Positions 1 to 7,343 of a DNA stretch of 12,480 nucleotides are shown one piece after another. The notes below the pieces were generated by a model. It saw only the letters and a program-made list of their open reading frames with translations, searched no databases and was not told where the DNA came from. A program made the position numbers and the translations under genes. Position 1 is the first letter of the stretch, and each line of letters begins with the position of its first letter. Source of the DNA: an uncultured Hungatella sp. (GTDB lineage Bacteria; Bacillota; Clostridia; Lachnospirales; Lachnospiraceae); contig CAJUPP010000088.1 of NCBI GenBank assembly GCA_910588325.1, positions 1 to 12,480 on the forward strand, in the 5' to 3' direction.

Positions 1-53
1 AACCCCCATCTACGGTTTTGGAGACCGCTGCTCTACCATTGAACTATTCCCCT
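1..53 (-). tRNA. trnW: tRNA-Trp (anticodon CCA), 3' part beyond the window
   Basis: Read on the minus strand from 53, the sequence begins AGGGGAA, the 5' acceptor strand. It continues with a D arm (GTTC...GAGC), an anticodon arm whose 7-base loop is CTCCAAA (anticodon CCA, Trp), and the first bases of the variable and T regions. The anticodon stem pairs GCGGT with ACCGT. The T arm and the 3' acceptor strand lie left of position 1, so the gene is cut by the window edge and is not shown to be damaged. It decodes UGG. A consensus-like promoter lies just upstream, inside the end of the neighbouring gene. Confidence 0.93.
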
Positions 54-72
54 ATGTCTTAGCGACTTGCTT

Positions 73-101
73 ATCATATCACGAAATTAAAAATCTGTCA
101 A
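73..101 (-). promoter_or_regulatory. Promoter of tRNA-Trp
   Basis: On the minus strand a perfect -35 TTGACA (101-96) is followed by a 17-bp spacer and a -10 TATGAT (78-73). Transcription would start near 66, about 13 bases before the mature tRNA 5' end at 53. The -35 box and part of the spacer overlap the last codons and stop of the SEDS-type gene (stop at 89-87), so the tRNA has its own promoter embedded in the 3' end of the upstream gene. Confidence 0.75.
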
Positions 102-1607
102 CATTTTTAGACACGATTTTTTCACCGTTTCCTTTTCCCGTTTTTCCCAGATTAAATCTTTATATCTGTAGATACTTAACACCACACCAAGGAGAATATA
201 TACCACAATGGTATGCCCTTTTCCATAGGAGAAAAACATCAGGCCATTGGTGGAGGCCACAAAAAATCCCAGATTGTTTACTATGGTTCTCACGGTCTCC
301 CATGTCAGAATCATCACACATCCAACTCCCATCATCTGCCCCATCTGATTTTTCTGCCTCATAACCGCCTGAAACATTACCCATAAAAGTCCGGCCAGCC
401 CCAGACAGATCAACAGCATTTTTATGATTCCCATCCGGGAAGCCATCTGCAGGAATATAAAATCATAGGGAATCCCCGATATGGTCTGCCATGGAAGCAG
501 CCCTTTGCTGTCTAAAACAGCGGTACTGTTTCCGTTCAGGGAAAGGTTCGACACGATCCTTCGAAGCATCATATTTAGGTAGCCTGCCTCATTATTCTCC
601 TCAAACAGCCCCCGGATTCTGTACAGCTGATAGACCTTTAAATTCTCCCATACAAAAATGCTTCCAAAAACCGTTACCAAAACGGCTGCAGCAAACAGTC
701 TCTTTCTTTCTATCTTAAACCAGCCTTTTCCTATGGCGGCAAAAAGCATTACCGCACACACGAAAATCACATCGATGGTTCCTCCAATTCCTCCGCCCAT
801 CACTTTTCCGGCCAAAAACAGAGCTGCAATCCAGACAAATCCTTCCAAAAGCCCTCTATAACCTGTTCCTCTGTTTTGATAGAGAATTCCCCCAAACAGA
901 GGGACAAACAGATATAAAAGACATTTCAAATAGGGATATCCGCCGTTTATCACAGGAATCAGCACAAACCAAGACCTGCTTCCGTTTACGAAGGACAGTC
1001 CGCCGTTCTGACAGAGAATCAGGATTCCAAACAAAAAGAAAAAGCCCAGCACTTTCGAATATCTTCCGATTCTGCTGTAATCAAGAAAACACACTCCTGT
1101 CATTGCCCCCAAACCAATCAGCGTGTAGATACACTGCCGGTAAAAGTTTCCTTTTGACATGCCGGTTAAGGAATATTCCCCAAGTTCCTCTCCCAGACCG
1201 TAGAAGCAGGTATACTGGAGAATAAGACCCAGGATACTGAATGCTACAATGATGCCAAAAAGCATCCAGTTCATCCTTGGACGATGGATCCGATCCATAT
1301 CTACCCCGGCAGCCACCGGGTCTCCCATCTGCCTTACTGCCTCCGAAACCGCCTTTTCCCGCTCCATCCCCTGCAATTCGTATTCACGGGCCTGGTCCGC
1401 AATATGGTTCCTCATCTCTTTGGCTACCATTTGTCTGGCTTTTGGATTTCGTATCTGTTCCTTTAACGTCCCTATGTATTCCTCCGCCTCCTGAAACGGA
1501 TCCTGCTCCTGGCTGCAGGCGGACGCTTCGTTCTTCTTCTGTCCCAAATCGCTGCTGTTCTTTACATCCTCTTCTTTTTCCCCCTTCCAAATCTTATGCC
1601 ATCTCAT
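87..1607 (-). CDS. SEDS-family (FtsW/RodA/SpoVE-like) membrane protein with N-terminal permease-prefix-like domain
   Basis: 506 residues. Residues ~38-108 form a charged helical domain (EAEEYIGTLKEQ..., then REKAVSEAVRQMGDPVAAG) like the permease-prefix/HAAS domains often encoded beside PadR regulators. From ~112 on there are about ten hydrophobic segments. SEDS signatures are NGSRSWF (208-214) and PYDFIF (380-385), the latter matching the HTDFIF loop of RodA and FtsW. D382 would be the catalytic Asp of the peptidoglycan glycosyltransferases, and it is kept. The usual PSE motif after NGxRxW is degenerate (IPVINGGYPYLK). The start ATG at 1607 has GGAGGTG just upstream (1620-1614) and lies 14 bp inside the padR gene, so the two are translationally coupled. 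FtsW/RodA normally act with a class B PBP; none is visible here. Lipid II polymerase activity is inferred; a regulatory or sporulation-type role is equally possible. Confidence 0.85.
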   Translation of the reverse strand: MRWHKIWKGEKEEDVKNSSDLGQKKNEASACSQEQDPFQEAEEYIGTLKEQIRNPKARQMVAKEMRNHIADQAREYELQGMEREKAVSEAVRQMGDPVAAGVDMDRIHRPRMNWMLFGIIVAFSILGLILQYTCFYGLGEELGEYSLTGMSKGNFYRQCIYTLIGLGAMTGVCFLDYSRIGRYSKVLGFFFLFGILILCQNGGLSFVNGSRSWFVLIPVINGGYPYLKCLLYLFVPLFGGILYQNRGTGYRGLLEGFVWIAALFLAGKVMGGGIGGTIDVIFVCAVMLFAAIGKGWFKIERKRLFAAAVLVTVFGSIFVWENLKVYQLYRIRGLFEENNEAGYLNMMLRRIVSNLSLNGNSTAVLDSKGLLPWQTISGIPYDFIFLQMASRMGIIKMLLICLGLAGLLWVMFQAVMRQKNQMGQMMGVGCVMILTWETVRTIVNNLGFFVASTNGLMFFSYGKGHTIVVYILLGVVLSIYRYKDLIWEKREKETVKKSCLKMLTDF

Positions 1608-1935
1608 AAATCACACCTCCCAGAACCTGTGAAACCGCTTCCGAATAAGCGGTCCACTCTTTCACTCTCTTTTTCAAATGTCCCTTCCCCTCTCTGGTAA
1701 TCTGATAATACTTTCTCATTTTCCCCTGAGATTCCTTTTCATAAGAAACCAGAAACCCCTGGGATTCCAGGCCGTGAAGCAATGGATACAATGTGCCCGC
1801 CTTCAGTTCAAACATGTTGTTGGACCGTCTGCGCAGTGTCTCAATCATCTCATAGCCGTACATCTCCTTCTCCGATAAAAGCTGTAAAATCAGCATGGAG
1901 GTGCTTCCGGACATGATTCCCTTATCTGAAGCCAT
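1594..1935 (-). CDS. PadR-family transcriptional regulator
   Basis: 113 residues. A winged-helix PadR fold is shown by MYGYEMIETL (25-34), KAGTLYPLLHGLESQGFL (45-62, recognition helix and wing entry) and RKYYQIT (74-80). It is the short PadR type with a brief C-terminal helix. I chose the ATG at 1935 rather than the in-frame GTG at 1959, because GAAGGAGAG (1950-1942) sits about 6 bases before it while the upstream GTG would have that site inside the coding region. PadR proteins of this type usually repress their own operon. Here the gene overlaps the SEDS-type gene by 14 bp, and its promoter carries two operator-like repeats, so autoregulation of both genes is likely. The inducing signal cannot be read from the sequence. 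Confidence 0.92.
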   Translation of the reverse strand: MASDKGIMSGSTSMLILQLLSEKEMYGYEMIETLRRRSNNMFELKAGTLYPLLHGLESQGFLVSYEKESQGKMRKYYQITREGKGHLKKRVKEWTAYSEAVSQVLGGVIYEMA

Positions 1936-1963
1936 AGATCTCTCTCCTTCCGTAGACACAAAT

Positions 1964-2018
1964 TATATAGATTATCGATATATATCTTGTACCCATTATA
2001 TATAGATTATCAATATAT
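1964..2018. repeat. Two direct copies of a 20-bp operator-like repeat (probable PadR sites)
   Basis: Positions 1964-1983 and 1999-2018 read TATATAGATTATCRATATAT on the plus strand and differ only at the R (G in the first, A in the second). They start 35 bp apart, roughly 3.3 helical turns. The second copy exactly overlaps the promoter spacer; the first covers about +5 to +24 of the transcript. Each is AT-rich with partial dyad character around ATCGAT/ATCAAT. Binding by the adjacent PadR is inferred from position and from the habit of the family. Confidence 0.7.
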
Positions 2019-2023
2019 GTCAA
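1995..2023 (-). promoter_or_regulatory. Consensus promoter of the padR-SEDS operon
   Basis: The minus strand has a perfect -35 TTGACA (2023-2018), a 17-bp spacer and a perfect -10 TATAAT (2000-1995), giving a start near 1988. A promoter this strong before a repressor gene suggests it is normally held off. One copy of a 20-bp repeat fills the spacer and a second lies just downstream of the start site. Confidence 0.85.
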
Positions 2024-2062
2024 GAAAAAATTTCACTTCCACAGCTCAATTTCCTTAAATAC

Positions 2063-2093
2063 AAAAATAGCCACACACCGCAGTGCATGACTA
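2063..2093 (-). terminator. Intrinsic terminator after cbiL
   Basis: On the minus strand the arm TAGTCATGCAC (2093-2083) pairs over 11 positions, with several G-U pairs, with GTGTGTGGCTA (2078-2068) around a TGCG loop. TTTTT (2067-2063) follows. It starts 10 bases after the cbiL stop and ends the radA-cbiL transcript before the padR promoter. Confidence 0.85.
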
Positions 2094-2103
2094 CCTTTCC
2101 TGT

Positions 2104-2787
2104 CTATTTCTCTTTCACCAAAACCGTAGCATAATAGCTTGCTTTCTCCGGCATCTCTTCTACCGTGAAATAAATATGTTCCTCCTCCATACCGCAGTTC
2201 TCCACCATAACCGCAGCCATATCATTTTCCTGCAGTATCTGCTTCACTTTAGACAGCTGGGAAGCCGCCTTCATAAGAACTTTGGTTCCCTTATATGCCA
2301 TCCCTTCCTCAATTCCATAGGAAGACGGAAGGATATGAATCTGCTCTGAACGGTCTGCCAGGCTCTCTCCCAGTACCGCAGCCGCCGCACAGAAGGACGG
2401 CACCCCGTTTATAATCCGCGCTTCATATCCCTGTGCTTTTACAAGCCGCTGGATATAGCTGTAAGTGGAGTAAATTGTAGGGTCTCCCAGTGTCAGATAT
2501 GCCACATCCTCTCCGTTTTCCAGCCGCCTGATAATCTGCCCGGCGGCTGTCTCATAGCTTAGTGCCAGCGTCTGTTTATCCTTTGTCATGGGAATAGGCA
2601 GATTCAGGCACTCCTTCTTATCCAGGCCCTTCACCATCTGCTGTGCAATTTTATAGCTCATTGCATGGTCTCTTTTCTCTGCGGGAACTGCTATGACAGG
2701 ACATGTCTCAATAGTCTCTACCGCAAGATACGTCATCAGCTTCGGGTTCCCAGGCCCCACTCCCACACCATACAGTGTTCCGTTCAT
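2104..2787 (-). CDS. cbiL: Precorrin-2 / cobalt-factor II C20-methyltransferase
   Basis: 227 residues, the usual length for CbiL/CobI. The N-terminal GTLYGVGVGPGNPKLMT is the glycine-rich SAM-binding start of the tetrapyrrole methylase family in its CbiL form. DPTIYSTYSYI and NGVPSFCAAA are the family's middle motifs. The enzyme transfers a methyl group from SAM to C20 of the corrin precursor in B12 synthesis; in an anaerobe the likely substrate is cobalt-factor II. The start at 2787 is chosen because AAGGAG lies about 7 bases upstream; in-frame codons from 2820 precede that site and are unlikely to be used. It follows radA by 71 bp with no visible promoter or terminator, so it is probably co-transcribed. 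No other cobalamin gene is in the window, making this a detached pathway gene. Confidence 0.9.
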   Translation of the reverse strand: MNGTLYGVGVGPGNPKLMTYLAVETIETCPVIAVPAEKRDHAMSYKIAQQMVKGLDKKECLNLPIPMTKDKQTLALSYETAAGQIIRRLENGEDVAYLTLGDPTIYSTYSYIQRLVKAQGYEARIINGVPSFCAAAAVLGESLADRSEQIHILPSSYGIEEGMAYKGTKVLMKAASQLSKVKQILQENDMAAVMVENCGMEEEHIYFTVEEMPEKASYYATVLVKEK

Positions 2788-2858
2788 ACTGTTCTCCTTC
2801 TTGTACAATCGACCTTTCAAACCATAACCTTCTCATCATTCCATACGAGGCATTCATT

Positions 2859-4220
2859 CTACAGTACTGCTATGGCCTCTCTCACATTTTTAACGCCGAT
2901 CAGCCGGATTCTGTCCTGTTTCTTCATCTTATCCAGGCAAATCTGAGGCAGGATACAGGCCTCAAATCCCAGCTTCACCGCCTCATTCACCCGCTGCTCT
3001 GCCAGAGACACTGCGCGGACCTCTCCGGATAATCCCACCTCTCCAAACACAATGGCCTTCTCATCTACCGGCCGGTCTTTCAGGCTGGATACCAATGCCA
3101 TGATGATGGCCAAATCCAACGCCGGTTCATTCATCTTCATGCCTCCTGCAATGTTTACGTAGGCATCATAACGCCCCATCTCATAGTGGCACCGTTTTTC
3201 CAGAACCGCCATCAGAAGATTTACCCGATTATAATCCGTACCGGCTGCGGTTCTTCTTGGGATTCCCAGATTGCTTTGAGTCACCAGAGCCTGAACCTCC
3301 AGTAAAATAGGCCTGGTTCCTTCCATGGCACAGGCCACCACCGCGCCGGATGCCCCTTCCGGCCTTCCGTCCAGCATAAACTCCGACGGATTTTCCACTT
3401 CCACAAGTCCCTGCTCCCGCATCTCAAAAACACCGATTTCATTGGTGGAGCCGAAACGGTTCTTCACTCCCCGCAGAATCCGGTAAGATGCATGACGGTC
3501 GCCTTCAAAATACAGCACCGTGTCCACCATATGCTCCAGCACTCTCGGACCGGCCACCACACCTTCCTTTGTCACATGGCCTACAATAAAAATCGTAATT
3601 CCGTCCCCTTTTGCAATCTGCATCAGAAGGTTGGTGGACTCTCTCACCTGACTGACGCTTCCTGGTGCGGAGGCCACCTCTTCCCGGAACATGGTCTGGA
3701 TCGAGTCAATAATCACGATGTCCGGCTTTACCTCCTGTATGGTCTCCTGAATCACATCCAGGCTGGTCTCGCACAGGAATAAAAGCTCCCCCGTCACTGT
3801 CCCGATTCGGTTCGCCCGCAGCTTAATCTGTTTTAACGATTCCTCTCCTGAAATGTAGAGTACCTTCTGTCCCGCAGACGCCAGATTCCGGCACACCTGC
3901 AGAAGCAGTGTGGATTTACCGATGCCTGGATCTCCGCCCACTAAAACCAGAGAACCGCCTACCACACCGCCTCCTAAAACCCGATCCAGTTCCAGATATC
4001 CGGTACTTACCCGTTCCTTCTCTTCAACGGAAATCTCTGATAAAAGGGATGGTTTCGCCTTCTTTAGCGGTTTTAACTTTCCGCTGGCAGCATCCTTCTT
4101 TCCTGTCAATTCCTCCACAAATGTATTCCACTGCTTGCATCCGGGACACTGCCCCATCCATTTTGCAGACTCAAATCCGCATTCTTTACAGAAAAAAGCG
4201 GTGGTTTTTGCTTTTGCCAT
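2859..4220 (-). CDS. radA: DNA repair protein RadA (Sms)
   Basis: 453 residues, full length for RadA. A C4 zinc finger at the N-terminus uses C11, C14, C25 and C28. The RecA-like ATPase core has Walker A GGDPGIGKST (95-104) and Walker B DIVIID (167-172). The RadA-specific KNRFG motif is at 253-257. The C-terminal part (~285-453) is the Lon-protease-like domain. RadA is a helicase-like ATPase that drives branch migration of recombination intermediates in the cytoplasm. The start ATG at 4220 is preceded by AAGGGAG. It lies 76 bp after the MATE gene; a weak hairpin there (GCTCT-AAC-AGAGC, about 4259-4247) might reduce but need not stop read-through. cbiL follows. Confidence 0.97.
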   Translation of the reverse strand: MAKAKTTAFFCKECGFESAKWMGQCPGCKQWNTFVEELTGKKDAASGKLKPLKKAKPSLLSEISVEEKERVSTGYLELDRVLGGGVVGGSLVLVGGDPGIGKSTLLLQVCRNLASAGQKVLYISGEESLKQIKLRANRIGTVTGELLFLCETSLDVIQETIQEVKPDIVIIDSIQTMFREEVASAPGSVSQVRESTNLLMQIAKGDGITIFIVGHVTKEGVVAGPRVLEHMVDTVLYFEGDRHASYRILRGVKNRFGSTNEIGVFEMREQGLVEVENPSEFMLDGRPEGASGAVVACAMEGTRPILLEVQALVTQSNLGIPRRTAAGTDYNRVNLLMAVLEKRCHYEMGRYDAYVNIAGGMKMNEPALDLAIIMALVSSLKDRPVDEKAIVFGEVGLSGEVRAVSLAEQRVNEAVKLGFEACILPQICLDKMKKQDRIRLIGVKNVREAIAVL

Positions 4221-4296
4221 AATCCGATTCTCCCTTATTATATTTCTAAAGCTCTGTTAGAGCCTCTGTCTCATTCTTAAGCCTGCATTCCTGTTC

Positions 4297-5649
4297 CTAC
4301 CGCACTCTGACACTCTCATCCCCCTGCCTGAATACCCGCACGAAATATACAATCTCCGCAGCAGCAGTAATGGTCCATGAAAATACATAAAGCAGATACA
4401 AGGATTCGATAGTTCTGAAATGCGCAAACACAGTCCATATCCACAAAAGCCGAAACACTGTGGAACCGGCAGTGACAATCAGCATGGGAACAATGGTTTT
4501 CCCCAAACCTCTGGATGCTGCAATGGTACAATCCATAAAGGCACTGATGCAGTAGGACAATGCCATAACAGAAAGACGCTTAATCCCTGCATCCACCACA
4601 GCTCTCTCGCTGGTAAACATCGAGAGAAACGGGTATCTGAGGACATAAATCCCCACTCCCAGTATCAATCCCAACAGAAAGGAATACAAAAGACAGATAG
4701 AAAAGCTTTTCCGAATCCTGTCACGATTTCTGGCTCCCAGATTCTGGGCAATAAAACTGGTACAGGCCGTATAAAAAGCTGCCATCATATCATATACCAG
4801 CGGATCCGCGTTGGCGGCAGCAGAATTACCCTCTACCATCACGTGGTCGAAAGAATTGACGCTGGCCTGGACGAATAAATTGGCTACTGCAAACAGGGCA
4901 TACTGAATAGCCGACGGAATTCCGATTCTCAGAATCCGGTTCAGATTATGTTTATCTATCTTAAGCAGGTTCATCCGCAGGGCAAAAGACTCCTGACTGC
5001 GAAGCAGAAGCCTTACAACCAGCACTGCCGAAATATACTGGGAAATAATGCTGGCAACAGCCACACCGGCCACTCCCATATTACAGAAAATCACGAAAAT
5101 CAGATTCAGCAGGATATTCACAATACCGGCAAACGTCAGATAATACAGAGGTCTTCTGGTGTCTCCTGCAGCGCTTAAGACCGCATTGCCAAAGTTAAAC
5201 ACAGCCAGCGCCGGAGTTCCCAAAAGATAAAGCCGCAGGTACCGCACCGCCCCCCAAATCAACTCTTCTTTTGTTCCCATAAGGGTCAAAATCCCCGGGG
5301 CAGCTAAAAGTCCTGCAAGCATGATGACAATACCGACGAAGCCCATCAAAAGCGCCGAGGTGTGAACAGTCTTTTCCACCTCCCTGTCATTCCTGGCACC
5401 GATGTAGAGGGCCGTCAACGCGCTGGCACCGCTGGAAAGCCCTAAAAGAATGCCTGTAGATAAGGTTATCAGAATACTGGTGGAGCCTACGGCCCCTAAC
5501 GCAATAGGGCCGGCAAATTTGCCGACCACTGCCACATCCGATATGTTAAAAACCACCTGAAGAATATTGGAAAACATCAGCGGTACGCTGAAAACCATAA
5601 TCTTCTTCCACAAGGAACCTGTACACATGTCCATTTCATAACTTTTCAT
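4297..5649 (-). CDS. MATE-family efflux transporter
   Basis: 450 residues, typical for the MATE family, with a duplicated arrangement of about twelve hydrophobic segments. The first repeat opens with LWKKIMVFSVPLMFSNILQ and carries DVAVVGKFAG. The second starts near IGIPSAIQYALFAVANLFVQ and includes SFIAQNLGARNRDRIRK, the conserved QN-GA-N-R pattern of MepA/DinF-like MATE proteins. These are inner-membrane antiporters that export cationic drugs or metabolites using a Na+ or H+ gradient; the substrate cannot be told here. The start at 5649 has AGGG 7-10 bases upstream, a modest site. A candidate promoter lies at 5749-5722 and a small hairpin at 5676-5692 in the leader. Confidence 0.92.
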   Translation of the reverse strand: MKSYEMDMCTGSLWKKIMVFSVPLMFSNILQVVFNISDVAVVGKFAGPIALGAVGSTSILITLSTGILLGLSSGASALTALYIGARNDREVEKTVHTSALLMGFVGIVIMLAGLLAAPGILTLMGTKEELIWGAVRYLRLYLLGTPALAVFNFGNAVLSAAGDTRRPLYYLTFAGIVNILLNLIFVIFCNMGVAGVAVASIISQYISAVLVVRLLLRSQESFALRMNLLKIDKHNLNRILRIGIPSAIQYALFAVANLFVQASVNSFDHVMVEGNSAAANADPLVYDMMAAFYTACTSFIAQNLGARNRDRIRKSFSICLLYSFLLGLILGVGIYVLRYPFLSMFTSERAVVDAGIKRLSVMALSYCISAFMDCTIAASRGLGKTIVPMLIVTAGSTVFRLLWIWTVFAHFRTIESLYLLYVFSWTITAAAEIVYFVRVFRQGDESVRVR

Positions 5650-5675
5650 CTCTATACCCTATTATGTCAATTTCC

Positions 5676-5692
5676 ACTGCCCATCCGGCAGT
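5676..5692 (-). other. Small inverted repeat in the MATE leader
   Basis: ACTGCC (5676-5681) and GGCAGT (5687-5692) form a perfect 6-bp dyad around a 5-base centre, about 27 bp upstream of the MATE start and downstream of the candidate promoter. It could be an operator or an RNA hairpin. There is no T tract on either side, so it is not a terminator. Confidence 0.4.
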
Positions 5693-5721
5693 ATCCGTCA
5701 AATCTGCTTCTTAACTTATTC

Positions 5722-5749
5722 AGTATATCACAGTTATGAAAATTGTAAA
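5722..5749 (-). promoter_or_regulatory. Candidate promoter of the MATE gene
   Basis: The minus strand has TTTACA (5749-5744), a 16-bp spacer and TATACT (5727-5722), five of six matches for each hexamer. The start would be near 5715, leaving a ~65-base leader. The intergenic stretch 5650-5814 otherwise holds only the small dyad and a weak GTTTC-AGA-GAAAC hairpin after the reductase gene. Confidence 0.55.
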
Positions 5750-5814
5750 CCACCAAATATTTTTGAAAGTTTCTCTGAAACGGCTCCCTGTAATCGCAGG
5801 ACATTATAGCATTA

Positions 5815-6777
5815 CTACAGGGCTCCCACAACCTTGTGAGGAACATACAGCTCCTCCAGATATACAATATCCTCTTCTGTCAGTTTCACATCGAACGCTC
5901 CGGCCGCATCTTTAAAATAAGCAGCCTTTGTAGCTCCGATAATCGGAGAATCCACGCCCTTGGCAAACTGCCATGCAAGGGCAATCTGAGTCATAGTAGC
6001 TCCATATCTGTCTGCCAATTCCCTCACCCGAAGAACAATCTTATAATCATCTTCCTGGGTGCTGTCATATTTGGATACTGCTGTGCGGTCTGTCTGGCTG
6101 CGCTTTGTGCTGGTCTTCCATTCAGTCCGGCACAGTCTTCCTGCTGCCAAGGGACTGTAAGGAGTCCGTGCCACATTCATCTGGCTGCAGATGGGTATCA
6201 GCTCCCGCTCATCCTCCCGATAAAGCAAGTTGTAGTGGTTCTGCATGGAGACAAATGGCGTCCAGCCATTGTCCCTTGCCGCCAGCTGCATGTTATAAAA
6301 CTGGTAGCCGTACATTGCAGACGCGCCGAGAGCGCGAACCTTTCCTGCTTTCACAAGGCCGTCCAGAGCCTCCATGGTTTCCTCCATAGGGGTATCCTTG
6401 TCAAACCGGTGAATGATATACAAGTCCAGATAATCCGTATCCAGCCGCTTTAGCGTACCGTCAATCTCCCTTTGAATCGCTTCTCTGGAGAGATGGCCTT
6501 CATTAAAATACACTTTGGAAGCCAGCACCACCTTATCTCTTGCAACATTCTTTTTAATGGCCTGTCCCAGATACTCCTCGCTGGTTCCGTGAGAATAGGT
6601 ATTGGCTGTATCAAAAAAGTTGATTCCCAAATCCAGGGCATACCGAACCATTCCTTCTGTTTCCTCCGGATTTAGCGTCCACTGGTGAAAATCCTCGGAC
6701 GGACGTCCAAAACTCATACAGCCCACACACAGTTTTGATATCTCGATTCCTGAGTTTCCTAATTTCGTATATTCCAT
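5815..6777 (-). CDS. Aldo/keto reductase
   Basis: 320 residues, a complete (beta/alpha)8 aldo/keto reductase. The catalytic tetrad is visible: D56 in FFDTANTYS, Y61, K88 in VLASKVY and H123 in YIIHRFD. The cofactor region shows PYSPLAAGRL and later SPIIGATK, the usual NADP(H)-binding end of the barrel. The closest style is the bacterial AKR group that includes YakC and general stress reductases. Such enzymes reduce aldehydes and ketones with NADPH in the cytoplasm. It starts 7 bases after the MerR gene's stop, with its ribosome binding site (GAGGAC) inside the end of that gene, so the two form one coupled operon. With the AdhR-like regulator upstream, reactive aldehydes are the probable substrates; this is inference from context. 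Confidence 0.94.
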   Translation of the reverse strand: MEYTKLGNSGIEISKLCVGCMSFGRPSEDFHQWTLNPEETEGMVRYALDLGINFFDTANTYSHGTSEEYLGQAIKKNVARDKVVLASKVYFNEGHLSREAIQREIDGTLKRLDTDYLDLYIIHRFDKDTPMEETMEALDGLVKAGKVRALGASAMYGYQFYNMQLAARDNGWTPFVSMQNHYNLLYREDERELIPICSQMNVARTPYSPLAAGRLCRTEWKTSTKRSQTDRTAVSKYDSTQEDDYKIVLRVRELADRYGATMTQIALAWQFAKGVDSPIIGATKAAYFKDAAGAFDVKLTEEDIVYLEELYVPHKVVGAL

Positions 6778-6783
6778 CTCTTT

Positions 6784-7176
6784 TTAGTCCTCCACATCAT
6801 TTTTTGAAAATGTCAGTTGGCCTGTTTCTACTGCCGATTCATAACGGGATATCTTAAAGTCCAGCCGGTCAATGGTCTCCTCCATCTGCTTCTTCTGCTC
6901 CATCAATATCTCCCGTTGCCCCTTCAAAAGCTGCAATCTTTCACCAAAAGTCGAATCTCCCATCTGAGACAGTTTCACATACTGAATCATGGTTTCCACC
7001 GGCAGGCCGGCATTTCTCATACATACTGCCAGTCCCACCCATTCCAAATCCTTTTCCTGATAATCACGGATGCCGCCGGCTGTGCGGGTAACGGTTGGAA
7101 TCATGCCGACACGTTCGTAGTACCGAAGTGTATCCTGTGTGACACCATATTTTTCACTGACCTCTTTTATTGTCAT
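6784..7176 (-). CDS. MerR-family regulator, AdhR/NmlR-like
   Basis: 130 residues. The N-terminal MerR winged helix is clear: MTIKEVSEKYGVTQDTLRYY (1-20), then GLAVCMRNAGLP and a C-terminal coiled coil (~80-112, QLLKGQREILMEQKKQMEE). The only cysteine is C52, which by my count falls at the position of the conserved cysteine of AdhR/NmlR regulators that sense formaldehyde, methylglyoxal and other electrophiles. No metal-binding cysteine set is present at the C-terminus. The ATG at 7176 is chosen because AAGGAGG sits 9 bases upstream; an in-frame TTG further up would put that site inside the gene. It is the first gene of an operon with the aldo/keto reductase, and its promoter has the MerR-type long spacer, so it probably activates its own operon. 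Confidence 0.93.
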   Translation of the reverse strand: MTIKEVSEKYGVTQDTLRYYERVGMIPTVTRTAGGIRDYQEKDLEWVGLAVCMRNAGLPVETMIQYVKLSQMGDSTFGERLQLLKGQREILMEQKKQMEETIDRLDFKISRYESAVETGQLTFSKNDVED

Positions 7177-7205
7177 CTGTCGCTGCCTCCTTCTCAATAT
7201 AAATT

Positions 7206-7236
7206 ATTATATATCTTGGAGTCCACTACAGGTCAA
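7206..7236 (-). promoter_or_regulatory. MerR-type promoter with operator in a 19-bp spacer
   Basis: On the minus strand TTGACC (7236-7231) and a perfect TATAAT (7211-7206) are separated by 19 bp, the over-long spacer that MerR activators correct by twisting DNA. Inside the spacer, read on the plus strand, CTTGGAGT-CC-ACTACAGG (7215-7232) is an inverted repeat with 6 of 8 arm positions matching, close to the CTTGGAGT-type operators of AdhR/NmlR regulators. Transcription would start near 7199, about 23 bases before the merR ATG. Confidence 0.85.
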
Positions 7237-7241
7237 TACGT

Positions 7242-7343
7242 TTATTCTTCAAAATCGCATTTTGTCTCTGCCAGACGGCACAGCGACTCTTCTGTCACCT
7301 GATAAAAGGGCGTATGCCGGTTGAGAACAGCGATATCTGCCAT
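7242..7343 (-). CDS. Possible small peptide gene between the ATPase and merR
   Basis: A 33-codon frame runs from ATG (7343-7341) to TAA (7244-7242), encoding a soluble-looking peptide starting MADIAVLNRHTPFYQ, with two cysteines (C22, C29; CRLAETKC). The upstream sequence AAAGGCCAAAAGAG offers only a weak ribosome binding site. It lies in the same reading frame as the P-type ATPase, 10 sense codons after that gene's TAG, so it could also be a chance extension. The stop lies just upstream of the merR promoter -35 box. I recognise no family. A real short protein, a remnant, or noise are all open. Confidence 0.3.
   Translation of the reverse strand: MADIAVLNRHTPFYQVTEESLCRLAETKCDFEE

Noticed and set aside
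4420..4878. 152-codon plus-strand open frame
   Set aside because: Antisense to the MATE gene; His/Gln-rich composition reflects the complement of membrane-protein codons.
5836..6453. 205-codon plus-strand open frame
   Set aside because: Lies entirely antisense to the aldo/keto reductase, whose catalytic residues are all in the minus frame; no start signal.
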